Source: Singulisphaera sp. (GTDB taxonomy: Bacteria; Planctomycetota; Planctomycetia; Isosphaerales; Isosphaeraceae). Taken from it: 57,950 nt of DNA. Positions 25,023 to 33,268 of this stretch are shown one piece after another; position 1 is the first letter of the stretch, and each line of letters starts with the position of its first letter. The DNA lies in NCBI GenBank assembly GCA_027451445.1, contig DAIDJG010000227.1:1-57950 (forward strand), in the 5' to 3' direction. Under the pieces are notes generated by a model that did not search any database, was not told the origin of the DNA, and was given only the letters and a program-made list of their open reading frames with translations. The position numbers and the translations under genes are program-made.

Positions 25023-26405
25023 TCACTGATTCTGGTTCGACACCATGTCCACGATTACCGAGAACGCTTCGTTGTGCCGGACCTGGATGTCCATGTCCTG
25101 CAGCGCGACGATGCGCACCGTGCCCGAGCTGGAGCCGGTGTAAGGGTCGACCAGGATGTCCACGCCGGACCAGTAGGCGTAGACGAGCTGGTTGAAGATG
25201 CCGCCGATGATCGGCGAGAGATTCGTGCCCGACCCCTTGGTCAGATTGTTGGGCAACTGCATGGTCTGGTGGAGCGTCTTGCCGTAGACCTTGTCGTCTT
25301 CGAGGATGAAGATCGGGAAGGTCGACCCGATCTTCGGCGTGGTGGCGAGCGTCCCATAGACGTCCGCGTTGCCGATGTAGCTGAACTCGCCCAGGTCGGC
25401 GGCATTGCCGCGCGAGACGATCGTGTACAGCTCGACCATCGCGTTAAAAGTCGGAGCAGCGCCGTTGGTCCCGAGGCTGACTGTGCGGGTCGCCGTGATA
25501 CCCGTGTTTTGCAGGATGCCGAGCGGCTGATTGCTTCCACCCGTGCCGTTGAGCGCGGCCAGGTCACCGCCGCGGGCCAGGATCGCGGTCAAGTCCTCCC
25601 GCACGAACTCGTCGCCGGTCTCAAGTACCGTCATCTCGAAGAAGCGGCGGCTGATATCGGTGAAGGCGCCGAGGGTGTGAGGCGTGAAAAGAACCTGGTC
25701 AAGCGACTGGTTCGAGCCGGTCGGAGCGCCCGACTCCGCGACCCAGTACGCGGTCGCAGCGGCGTTCTGGCGCGGGATCGCAAACTTACCCTTGAGATCG
25801 GTGATCTCGCGAGCGCCGGCCGCCATGGTGACCATCTTGTTGCGTAAGAGCTCGATCCAGTCGCGCTCGAGGTTCGTCGGTACAGAGCCCGCGCCGGCGT
25901 TCGTGTCCAGGGCTCGCCGCTCGCGATCCCAGTCACGCCTGGTACGGCTGGAGGTCCGATAGGGCATAAAAAAGCCCTGAGGCGTCTTATCGGACCGCTG
26001 GCTGATCTCGGCTGAGACCTCGCGCTCGATGCCGTCCAGGGGCTCGAGGCCCTTCGAGGCCATCTGCCGCACGGCCTTGATCAGCGAGTACCGATGCCTG
26101 CCATTGCGATTGTTGGCCGGGTCCTCATGGGGCAGCGGCGAGCTGCGCCGTTCGGCCGGCTCGTCGCCGATCGCGTCGACCGCGATCTGACGCTCAATCT
26201 GGCTGATGCGCTGGGCAAGCTGGTTGGCCTCGCCGGGGCTGGCCTTGGGATTATTGTAGTCGCCCGTAATGGCGACGTGGCGAGCCTCCTCGTCGGGCGT
26301 GAGCTGCCGGTTGTCTCGTTCGGCACGCTCGATGATTTCGCGCGATTCGTCGAGCAGCTTCGCCCGCTTGGCGCGCAGTTCAGCCGCGGTTTCTTTCAGA
26401 CTCAT
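25023..26405 (-). CDS. HK97-family major capsid protein
   Basis: 460 aa. Residues ~1-110 form a coiled-coil scaffolding (delta) domain ('LRAKRAKLLDESREIIERAE'), with the likely protease cleavage region after it. The coat fold follows: 'KGKFAIPRQNAAATAYWVAESGA' region, 'LGAFTDISRRFFEMTV', 'DLAALNGTGGSNQPLGILQ', and the final 'FSVIVDMVSN'. About 400 copies build the icosahedral head. Cleavage by the upstream-encoded protease is expected from the family. Confidence 0.92.
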   Translation of the reverse strand: MSLKETAAELRAKRAKLLDESREIIERAERDNRQLTPDEEARHVAITGDYNNPKASPGEANQLAQRISQIERQIAVDAIGDEPAERRSSPLPHEDPANNRNGRHRYSLIKAVRQMASKGLEPLDGIEREVSAEISQRSDKTPQGFFMPYRTSSRTRRDWDRERRALDTNAGAGSVPTNLERDWIELLRNKMVTMAAGAREITDLKGKFAIPRQNAAATAYWVAESGAPTGSNQSLDQVLFTPHTLGAFTDISRRFFEMTVLETGDEFVREDLTAILARGGDLAALNGTGGSNQPLGILQNTGITATRTVSLGTNGAAPTFNAMVELYTIVSRGNAADLGEFSYIGNADVYGTLATTPKIGSTFPIFILEDDKVYGKTLHQTMQLPNNLTKGSGTNLSPIIGGIFNQLVYAYWSGVDILVDPYTGSSSGTVRIVALQDMDIQVRHNEAFSVIVDMVSNQNQ

Positions 26406-26426
26406 CGGAATGAGGTCCTGGTGGGC

Positions 26427-27542
26427 TTAAAGGGATGCCTCGGCGAGCCGCTGGCGGGCCTTGGCCTGGGAGTTGGTTTTGGGAGGGGACGCATGCAGCG
26501 CCTTCGCCGCGGCGAAGGATCTCATATCGACGCGTGTCGATTCGTACGCGGGGAAAGTTACGGGACCCACGTCAAAAAGCTTGCCGACGCGTTTAATTGT
26601 GCGCACAGGCATTGGAGTAGAAAAATCCCATGCCTCGTCATCCGGTCCGCCCATGGTGAACTGGAATGAGCACCCGGTCATGTCCTTGCGGCGCACCATT
26701 TCGGCCGTGTCTCGGCCGACCTGCGTATTGGGCAACTCGCAGGCAAAGCGGAGCCCGTGGGAGTCCTCGCTGAGCTCGAGCGTGCCAGCCGATCGGCGGC
26801 CGAGCAAATTATCGTCCTCGTGATTTCGCAGGCACCGGCAATCGTCGCCGGCGGCGAGCGCTGCGCGGAATGCACCCGGGGCGAGGCGCTCGATGAAGCC
26901 GCCCAGGTCCACGGAATTGCTCTCGAATGTGGCGGCATAGCCCTCGATCCGTCCAGGCCCTCCGGTCCTAGACTCGCGGAGCTCCACCTGGGCGCCCACG
27001 AACCGTCGCTCGATCGAGCGGCTCGATCCCGTCTTGTCGCGGACCTCGGCCGAGCGGCCAGCGGCTGCGTCAGCCTCGTGAGCCTTGATCGCTTCCTCCT
27101 GCTTGACCGCGCCCTCTTTGGACGCGTGCGTCGAGATGAGCCTCGAGCCGTCCTTGGTGTAGAGCTTCCACTTGGACCCGTCCTTGACGATATGCCGTTC
27201 GTGCGGCGTCTGCCGTACCTTGGCCTCACCGATTAGCTCGCTCGCCGCGCGAGAAATGTCGGTCTGGCCGGCGTCGTGCGCCTCGTTGCGGATCCCATGG
27301 AGCGCCCGCAGGTAGATCTGGCCGTCCTTCGCGAAGGGGTATCGAGCCCGATCCTCGTGTCCCACCGGGTGCGCGTCATCGATTGCCAGGTGATGGCGCT
27401 CGTGCTCGGCGTGGTCCGTGCCGTTTGGCCCCTTTTGGGTCTGCTCATCGACGGCGTCGTAAGCCCACGGACCGGTGCTGATCTTGCCATGCCGAATAAG
27501 CTGCTTGGCGTGCTCGAGCCCGGTGTAATTCAAGCGCATCAT
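26427..27542 (-). CDS. HK97-family prohead protease with unusual N-terminal extension
   Basis: 371 aa; ATG overlaps the portal stop (ATGA). Residues ~185-345 are the serine protease: 'GRIEGYAATFESNSVDLGGF', a His in 'CLRNHEDDNLLGRRSAGTLE', and Ser in 'MTGCSFQFTMGG', ending 'DVGPVTFPAYESTRVDMR'. Residues ~1-180 are not part of usual proteases (~180-220 aa): they include a His-rich part ('DHAEHERHHLAIDDAHPVGH') and a DUF2188-like stretch ('ERHIVKDGSKWKLYTKDGSR'). The extension may act as an added scaffold or partner domain. Confidence 0.87.
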   Translation of the reverse strand: MMRLNYTGLEHAKQLIRHGKISTGPWAYDAVDEQTQKGPNGTDHAEHERHHLAIDDAHPVGHEDRARYPFAKDGQIYLRALHGIRNEAHDAGQTDISRAASELIGEAKVRQTPHERHIVKDGSKWKLYTKDGSRLISTHASKEGAVKQEEAIKAHEADAAAGRSAEVRDKTGSSRSIERRFVGAQVELRESRTGGPGRIEGYAATFESNSVDLGGFIERLAPGAFRAALAAGDDCRCLRNHEDDNLLGRRSAGTLELSEDSHGLRFACELPNTQVGRDTAEMVRRKDMTGCSFQFTMGGPDDEAWDFSTPMPVRTIKRVGKLFDVGPVTFPAYESTRVDMRSFAAAKALHASPPKTNSQAKARQRLAEASL

Positions 27543-28828
27543 ACGAGGCCGTCCAGTCTGTGGTGATACCCGTTTTGCTCGGCACGCTCGAGTTTCGAGG
27601 CGCCCACCGTGGGCTGCTTGCCGACCTGGTCCAGCGGGACGTACTGGGCCTGCACGAGCAGCAGATCGCCGCCGCGGTCCGCTCCCACCGGATTGAGGCC
27701 CTCGCCCACACGAATCTCGTCGGTGGCGATTGCGCCTGTATTACGGAGGGTCTGGATACGCTTCATGCGTGCGTCAACATTCGCACGCATAAGCACTGAC
27801 ATGTCGAATGCGATGAAGTGCGTTTTGCGGTCGTCGCGCGTGAGGAGCTTGAAATTAAGCTGCGCCTCCATCATCGCGACCCAGCCCAGGAGAGTCATAG
27901 CGACGTAATCCAGGTTCGCTTCCTCGACGTTCGCGAGGTGCGACTCAGAGTAGTCACCGATCTTGTGCGGCGGGATCGAATAGATCCGCGCGATGTCCTT
28001 GACCTGGAATTCACGCGTTAAGAGGAACTGCGCGTCCTGCGGCGAGAACTCGCTCTGGACCCACTCCGCGCCTTCCTCGAGGATGCCGACCTGATGCGCG
28101 GACTGGCTTCCCTGATGGATCTGATTGAACGTTTTCCGCAGGTTATTGATCGCCTGCTCGGTGAGCCTTTTGGGGGTCTTAATCCAGCCGCCCGGCCTCG
28201 CGGAATTGCCGAAAAACGCAGCGCCGTACTGTTCCGCGCCGATCGCCAGCCCGATCGTCTGACGCATGATCGTGATGGGGCAATACCCCTGGATTCCGTC
28301 GAACCCCATGCCGGCGAAATGGAGCACGTTCTCGGGCAGCAACCGCTCCTTGTTGTCCAACTCGTAAAAGAGCTTGCCCGACTTGGTGCGCTTGGGAACA
28401 GTCTTCGACGGATGCAGGATTTCGCAGGAGATCGGCGTCCCGCGCTTGCCGTCGCGTACGATCTCGCAGTACCCATTGCCGCGAGTGAGCGTGTGACTCA
28501 CCTCGGTCTGAGTCCAGCGGAAGGGGTCTGTGTTTGCAGCGGGCTCGCCGGCAAGCATCCCCTCGACGTCATGGCTAGAGTCGATCTCACGGCCGCCGCC
28601 CTTGAGGCGCCGGTACACGTGGGGGCTCATCACCGCCATGTCGCGCGAGATCGTGTTGACTGCGCTCCAGAGCGCGGCCAGGCCGATCGCGGTCTCGGGC
28701 GTGACGAAGGTACCTGACAGCACCGGAGCGGAGGGGACCGCTCCAGTGCCCAGGTAACCGAGCGAGCGCAGCTCTCGGTTGAGCTTGCGTCGCGCAATCC
28801 AGGACGTGAGGCGAGAGACGGGATTCAC
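27539..28828 (-). CDS. Phage portal protein (HK97 family)
   Basis: 429 aa. Typical features: 'ETAIGLAALWSAVNTISRDM', 'SHTLTRGNGYCEIVRDGKRG', 'VLHFAGMGFDGIQGYCPITI', 'GSQSAHQVGILEEGAEW' and 'QDAQFLLTREFQVKDIARIY'. A dodecamer forms the DNA gate at one capsid vertex and binds terminase. Length is normal for the family. Its stop overlaps the protease start. Confidence 0.92.
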   Translation of the reverse strand: MNPVSRLTSWIARRKLNRELRSLGYLGTGAVPSAPVLSGTFVTPETAIGLAALWSAVNTISRDMAVMSPHVYRRLKGGGREIDSSHDVEGMLAGEPAANTDPFRWTQTEVSHTLTRGNGYCEIVRDGKRGTPISCEILHPSKTVPKRTKSGKLFYELDNKERLLPENVLHFAGMGFDGIQGYCPITIMRQTIGLAIGAEQYGAAFFGNSARPGGWIKTPKRLTEQAINNLRKTFNQIHQGSQSAHQVGILEEGAEWVQSEFSPQDAQFLLTREFQVKDIARIYSIPPHKIGDYSESHLANVEEANLDYVAMTLLGWVAMMEAQLNFKLLTRDDRKTHFIAFDMSVLMRANVDARMKRIQTLRNTGAIATDEIRVGEGLNPVGADRGGDLLLVQAQYVPLDQVGKQPTVGASKLERAEQNGYHHRLDGLV

Positions 28829-28865
28829 GGGCGGGATGACGAGGCGGGAGGGTGCTTTGGGATGG

Positions 28866-29489
28866 TCACGCGCCGCCGAACGACACGGCGAGCGTGGTGT
28901 TGGCGGAGGGAGTGAAGGTCAGGACCTTGTGGGTCGAGTCCACCGCCTGGCCGGCCGAGGAATTCATGATGAACACGTCGCCCGGCGCGAGCGTGTAGGT
29001 AGGCGACGTTCCGCCGAACTCGTTGCGGAGCGGATTCGAGGCGCCCGGGCTAATCGTGACGTTCGCGGCGCCGAGGTTGCGCACGATGATGGCGTACCAG
29101 GTCGCCAGCGTCGTGTCGCCAGCATACGCGGCGGGTGACGCCGCAGATGTCGCGGTGAAGTCGATCGACTGGGCGGTCGTGCCACTGAGGGAAAGAAGCA
29201 CAGCGCCATTCTTCGCATAGCCGCCGAGATAGGCGCCCATCGCGACCTGCGTCTGGCCGACCTGGAGCGGTACCTGCGTCGAGAGCAGCGACAGATCGAC
29301 GGAGACGCGATCGACGCACACGCCGGGATAACTCGGCAGAGCCGGATTGTCGGGCGCGCTATTGACGCACTCCAGTGCCTGCACCGGGCTCATGGCCGCG
29401 ACAAAAGGCGGTGAGACGGCAGCCGAGCCCTGCAAGAGGGCGTTGCCCGCGTCGGTCACGTAAACAAAGTTTGATCCGGTCGTAGCCAT
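28866..29489 (-). CDS. Prophage structural protein between terminase and portal
   Basis: 207 aa. Low-charge, Ala/Ser/Thr-rich sequence; the second half ('ATWYAIIVRNLGAANVTISP', 'YTLAPGDVFIMNSSAGQAVD') looks like a beta-sandwich of the kind found in phage decoration proteins. No family recognised with certainty. It is unusual to find a decoration-like gene between terminase and portal. Confidence 0.6.
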   Translation of the reverse strand: MATTGSNFVYVTDAGNALLQGSAAVSPPFVAAMSPVQALECVNSAPDNPALPSYPGVCVDRVSVDLSLLSTQVPLQVGQTQVAMGAYLGGYAKNGAVLLSLSGTTAQSIDFTATSAASPAAYAGDTTLATWYAIIVRNLGAANVTISPGASNPLRNEFGGTSPTYTLAPGDVFIMNSSAGQAVDSTHKVLTFTPSANTTLAVSFGGA

Positions 29490-29498
29490 GGTGGAACC

Positions 29499-31160
29499 TT
29501 ACAAAAAGAGGATACCGCGCTGGTCGTAGACCGACTCGTGCTCGGACGGATCGGCCAATAAAAGGCCGGCCACCGCGTTGACGGTCGCGGCCATGCCGTC
29601 GATTTTTTTTTGGCTGCGCCCCTTGTGGAGCTTGATGTTGCCCGCGGCGTCCTTGACAACGACCGCGTTGCTCGCGTGATTGCGAAGGAGCGGCGATCCG
29701 CCGTGGCGTAACATGCGTCCGAGGACGATGCGCTCGAGCTCCTTGGTCGGCGATGAGAGCGACAAAAAACCCTGGCGAAGGAACTCGACAGGTAGCCCGT
29801 CTTGCTCCTTGAGCTCGATGCCGAGCCGCGTCGCGTTGTAAGGGTCGATCAGCACTTTCCGGATGCTGCTCTTGCTAGCGATCGCCACGACGTCGGCGCG
29901 GATAAATTCGTAGTCGATCACGTTGCCGGGGGTGAGCGTGATAAGACCTCGATCGGCCCACTCGCGATACGGCAGACCGTGCTTCATCTCGAGATCGGCG
30001 ATGTTTTCAAGCGGCAGATAGAAATGGACCATGAGGTCGAAGCCGTCGGCGTAATTGCCGCGCAGGTGCGCGACCGCCGAAAGATCCTGAGTGTCGGAGA
30101 GGTCGATGCCGATATAACTGGGCTCGTCTCCGCCGAGGCAAGGGGCTGCTGAGCACGCGTCCCAGCTCTCGAGCCGCAGGAATTTTGCGTCGCCGGCGGC
30201 CACGATGTTGAGCCGAAGCCGCTTGAAATTGGCCCATTCGCTCGGGATACGCTTGGCTCGCTCGAGATCGCGCCGGAAATCGTCCTCGCTGATCGTCACG
30301 CCGAGCGAAGGATTGGCCTTGTGCCAGGTCGCGGGATCATCGAGATCGTCGGCGGGATCAGCGCGGTACACCACGCCTAGGTGACGCGGGTCGGGGATCA
30401 CGCCGTCGCGGACCTTCTCGCTGTACTCCCGCTGCTCGTGCCAGACACCGCTGGCATCCTCGCCGGCCGTGGTAATCACGATCCGCAGCGGCTGTTCTCT
30501 CGCGGCGCCCGCGTATTCAAACACATCCCACAAGGCACGCGACTTGAACCGGTGAAGCTCGTCGAAGATCGAGGCCGAGGCGTTGACGCCGTCTTTCGAC
30601 GGCGCGTCGGCGCTGTTTTTCTTGAGCCTGCCGTTATTGGCCTCGTTGACGATGACGCCGCGGCTTGCGACGACCTCAAGCCGGGCCTGGAGCTCCGGGG
30701 ACGCCTTGACCATCTTCGCCGCCTCGTCGTAGACGATCGAGGCTTGCTCACGGTCCACCGCGTTCAGATAGACCTCTGGCCCGGCATCGTCGGCAACGAG
30801 TAGCAGGATCGCAAGCGCTGAGATCAGCGTCGACTTGCCGTTCTTCTTTGCCACTTCCAGGTACGTGGTCCGAAATCTCCGCGTCCCGTCTTGCGCTCGC
30901 CACCCAAATAGCCGCATGAGGTAATCACGTTGCCACGCGAGCAGCTTGATGGGCTGGCCTGCCCAACGCCCCTTAGACTGACGGCAGAAGGTCTCCACAA
31001 AATCGCACACACGCTGGCCCTTCGCAGCGTCGACATAATAGCCCTGCTCCAGCGCAATCTCGTCCGAGGCATCCCGGGAGAAGGATGCCTGAGCTTTTGG
31101 CTTGCGCACGCGTTTCGCGTTCGTTCCCCGCTTGTACCGAGTTGACGCTTTCGGGGTCAC
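29499..31160 (-). CDS. Terminase large subunit
   Basis: 553 aa from GTG 31160, which overlaps the small-subunit stop (GTGA); the frame is open further upstream but lies over the small subunit. Terminase_1-type ATPase: Walker A 'AKKNGKSTLISA', Walker B 'ASIFDELHRFKS', coupling region 'VITTAGEDASGVWHEQREYS'. Nuclease half: 'YIGIDLSDTQDLSAV' and 'KVLIDPYNATRLGIEL'. It cuts concatemers and pumps DNA into the prohead through the portal. Confidence 0.93.
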   Translation of the reverse strand: MTPKASTRYKRGTNAKRVRKPKAQASFSRDASDEIALEQGYYVDAAKGQRVCDFVETFCRQSKGRWAGQPIKLLAWQRDYLMRLFGWRAQDGTRRFRTTYLEVAKKNGKSTLISALAILLLVADDAGPEVYLNAVDREQASIVYDEAAKMVKASPELQARLEVVASRGVIVNEANNGRLKKNSADAPSKDGVNASASIFDELHRFKSRALWDVFEYAGAAREQPLRIVITTAGEDASGVWHEQREYSEKVRDGVIPDPRHLGVVYRADPADDLDDPATWHKANPSLGVTISEDDFRRDLERAKRIPSEWANFKRLRLNIVAAGDAKFLRLESWDACSAAPCLGGDEPSYIGIDLSDTQDLSAVAHLRGNYADGFDLMVHFYLPLENIADLEMKHGLPYREWADRGLITLTPGNVIDYEFIRADVVAIASKSSIRKVLIDPYNATRLGIELKEQDGLPVEFLRQGFLSLSSPTKELERIVLGRMLRHGGSPLLRNHASNAVVVKDAAGNIKLHKGRSQKKIDGMAATVNAVAGLLLADPSEHESVYDQRGILFL

Positions 31161-31540
31161 TTCGAGAGGAACACCTGGAGCGCGTCCGCCTTGGGAGCCG
31201 CAGTGCTTTTCAGCCTGGACCGGGCAGACGGTGTCAAACCGAACTCGGCCAACAATCGACGATAACGGTCGCGGCAACCTGCGTTGGTTGGGTCGCGTCT
31301 GAGGCCGTCGTATTCGCTGCAAAGCAACTCAAGGCCCGGAAGGTCTCCCTGAGTCAACACGCCGGCGTTTACGAGCATCGGGACCATGCGTCGCCACAGC
31401 ACCGCGCCGTAAGATCCGATCCACTTGGGCGCCGCGGCCTCGGTAACGGCAGGGAGCCTGGGCTCGTCGGTGTTGATTCTGCACGGCTGATCGCCGGCCA
31501 AAATCTTCAGCGCCGTCGGTTTCGGTTTGCGTCCACGCAT
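31157..31540 (-). CDS. Terminase small subunit (P27 family)
   Basis: 127 aa. It starts 'MRGRKPKPTALKILAGDQPC', the signature N-terminus of P27-type small terminases, and continues with helical DNA-binding and oligomerisation segments. The protein recognises the packaging site and loads the large subunit. It opens the packaging/head operon, with a promoter-like stretch just upstream. Confidence 0.9.
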   Translation of the reverse strand: MRGRKPKPTALKILAGDQPCRINTDEPRLPAVTEAAAPKWIGSYGAVLWRRMVPMLVNAGVLTQGDLPGLELLCSEYDGLRRDPTNAGCRDRYRRLLAEFGLTPSARSRLKSTAAPKADALQVFLSK

Positions 31541-31548
31541 TAGGATGT

Positions 31549-31575
31549 ATTTATACTACGCTTCGCGTCCGTCAA
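31549..31575 (-). promoter_or_regulatory. Possible promoter for terminase operon
   Basis: On the minus strand TTGACG (31575-31570) is followed by an AT-rich block GTATAAATAC. TATAAA or TAAATA lie 13-15 nt after the hexamer, shorter than ideal. The stretch is AT-rich against its surroundings and lies between a terminator and the first terminase gene. Confidence 0.35.
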
Positions 31576-31619
31576 TTTTGCACGAAAAAGTGCGCGCTGT
31601 CGGGTGCGGTCGGGCGAGG

Positions 31620-31967
31620 TCAAGGGGTAGCAAAAAACTCCCCCCCCTCAGGGGGGAGGGAGGAATGCAGACGCGAATGGCACGACCAACATAGGGAGAC
31701 CAGGTTGCTGAGCTCGAGCCGGAGGTCGGGAGCTTCTGAGACCGGCCGCTTGTGGTGGACCACGGCGGCCGAGGTCAGTCTGTCAGCGGAGACGCAGCAC
31801 TCGCACAGCGGCGATTGCCTGAGCTTGAGCAGCCTCAGGTCGCGCCACGCTTTCGAGTCGTAGAATGCCTTGGCCGCCCGATCGCGAGATAGGCGGTCGT
31901 AGTCGCGATGCCGCGACACGTGCGACATCCAGGGCCCGAGCTTCGCGGTCGGCACTCGCTCCGGCAT
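31620..31967 (-). CDS. HNH endonuclease
   Basis: 115 aa. 'LCECCVSADRLTSAAVVHHK' and 'LVSLCWSCHSRLH' give the HNH fold with two CxxC zinc knuckles and the catalytic His pair. HNH proteins beside terminases assist cos cleavage and packaging in many HK97-like phages. The start overlaps the upstream stop (TAATG). Confidence 0.88.
   Translation of the reverse strand: MPERVPTAKLGPWMSHVSRHRDYDRLSRDRAAKAFYDSKAWRDLRLLKLRQSPLCECCVSADRLTSAAVVHHKRPVSEAPDLRLELSNLVSLCWSCHSRLHSSLPPEGGEFFATP
31632..31658 (-). terminator. Rho-independent terminator inside HNH gene end
   Basis: On the minus strand a CTCCCCCC / GGGGGGAG stem with a 5-nt loop is followed at once by six T. It overlaps the last codons of the HNH gene and would separate the upstream lysis-like genes from the terminase operon. 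Confidence 0.75.
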
Positions 31968-32182
31968 TATTGGACGCCGTCCTGGCGGGTACGTAACGCC
32001 GCCTCGACGAGAGCCTCTCGCTCACGCAGGAGCTGCGCCTGAAGCTTGCGTTCGCGCCGGTCCAGGTACCAGCCCAGGCACGTGAGCGCAGGGCCCAGTA
32101 CCGCGAGGACTGCGTGTGGGTCAAGAGGCACGAAAAGCGTGGCGACCAGGCCCGCTACAGTGATGGGATGTTCGCTCTTCAC
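31967..32182 (-). CDS. Small membrane protein, holin-like
   Basis: 71 aa. One or two hydrophobic N-terminal segments ('ITVAGLVATLFVPLDPHAVL', 'AVLGPALTCLGWYL') are followed by a charged coiled-coil tail ('RRERKLQAQLLREREALVEA'). This is the build of many small holins or spanin-like proteins. Coupled by ATGA to its upstream neighbour. Confidence 0.6.
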   Translation of the reverse strand: MKSEHPITVAGLVATLFVPLDPHAVLAVLGPALTCLGWYLDRRERKLQAQLLREREALVEAALRTRQDGVQ

Positions 32183-32361
32183 TTTTGGGCGTTTGAGGCG
32201 ACTTGGTGCGAAAGGCCTAGGGCGACGAGCACAGCGGTAATAGCGGTGCCGAGCTCGGCGTTTTGCCCCGACGCGATCACATATCCGAGATAAAACAGGG
32301 GCGCAATCGCGGGGTAAAACTTTGCGAATAGCGCGACGATCAGAGGGACGATCTGGGTCAT
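32179..32361 (-). CDS. Small membrane protein (possible holin)
   Basis: 60 aa with two predicted membrane segments ('IVPLIVALFAKFYPAIAPLF' and 'ITAVLVALGLSHQVA'). It is the middle one of three coupled small membrane proteins that follow a peptidase gene, a layout suggesting a lysis cassette. ATG overlaps the upstream stop (ATGA). Confidence 0.6.
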   Translation of the reverse strand: MTQIVPLIVALFAKFYPAIAPLFYLGYVIASGQNAELGTAITAVLVALGLSHQVASNAQK

Positions 32362-32471
32362 TGTGAGATCTGCTCCATGATGAGTTCGGCCAGGTCGATG
32401 ACGAGGGGGACGACTATCGCGGCGGCCACCGCGAACAGAAGCAGGTCAATCCACGAATAAGCCGGCCTCAC
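32358..32471 (-). CDS. Small single-span membrane protein (37 aa)
   Basis: GTG at 32471 overlaps the peptidase TGA (GTGA), and its own stop overlaps the next ATG (ATGA). The product, 'VRPAYSWIDLLLFAVAAAIV' plus 17 residues, is one transmembrane helix with an acidic end. The longer in-frame reading to 32582 lies over the peptidase and is not used. Confidence 0.55.
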   Translation of the reverse strand: MRPAYSWIDLLLFAVAAAIVVPLVIDLAELIMEQISQ

Positions 32472-33268
32472 GACGCCCTCACGAGCTGTAGATCGCCCAT
32501 CAGCTCGGCGAGCCGGAAACCGCTTGGAGACGGACCTTCTGGCATCTCCCCCGCGAGAAACCGATAGATGGACGCAGCCCAACCGATGAGCGCTGGGCGA
32601 AACCAGAGTGGGTTGACGAGCGCATACGACTCGTCACAGTACCGCTCGAAAAAGCGATAGCTCATTTTCTGCAAGCGTCCCCAAGTGGGGACGTAGAGCC
32701 ATTGAGCGTCATAGGCGAGGACCGGCACACAGTGACCACCGACGTTCGGCCACAGTTCGAGCGTCACGTCCCACGGCTGGTTGGCCGCAAACTGTCGCTC
32801 CGCCGACGCAGGCAAATTAAGACCGATATACGCGCCGCCAAATAGATGGACGGCCTGTTTGAGCGTCTCGAGGTCTCCCGTGCGGATCTCGGCGTAGGCC
32901 AGGACCTTGTTGCCGGCGATCCCAGTGGCAGACCAGTACTCGCAGACGGTGAGGAGGTCCGCGCCGTTGTCGTTCGCGCCCGTGGCGGGGTCGTACCCGC
33001 TCACGGCGGAATACGCCGCAAGAACCTGGGCGTCCGTTGGCGACACCTCGCTCGACGCGTTTGCTGACCAGCTCTCAATCAGATTCGCGGCCGCGGCGCA
33101 CGTGCAATCGCCGATTCGGTCGTTGAGCCGCATCGGCCAGGACTCGACCTTCGCGGCCCAATCGCATCTCTCCGGCAAAGCCGGGAGCTGAGACGACACG
33201 AGATAATCGCCGAGATTAAGCCTCGCGGCTTCCCGTCTGGGAAGACGCCCGTACTTACAAGCGCTCAT
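32468..33268 (-). CDS. Papain-like cysteine peptidase-fold protein
   Basis: 266 aa. 'MRLNDRIGDCTCAAAANLIE' holds the expected nucleophile Cys at a helix start, and 'NVGGHCVPVLAYDAQW' the His, as in C1/C39-type papain-like proteins found in many prophages. The late region is a hydrophobic helix ('ALIGWAASIYRFLAG'). It could cleave peptide links in the cell wall or process phage proteins. Its position before small membrane proteins suggests lysis, which is inference. Confidence 0.72.
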   Translation of the reverse strand: MSACKYGRLPRREAARLNLGDYLVSSQLPALPERCDWAAKVESWPMRLNDRIGDCTCAAAANLIESWSANASSEVSPTDAQVLAAYSAVSGYDPATGANDNGADLLTVCEYWSATGIAGNKVLAYAEIRTGDLETLKQAVHLFGGAYIGLNLPASAERQFAANQPWDVTLELWPNVGGHCVPVLAYDAQWLYVPTWGRLQKMSYRFFERYCDESYALVNPLWFRPALIGWAASIYRFLAGEMPEGPSPSGFRLAELMGDLQLVRAS

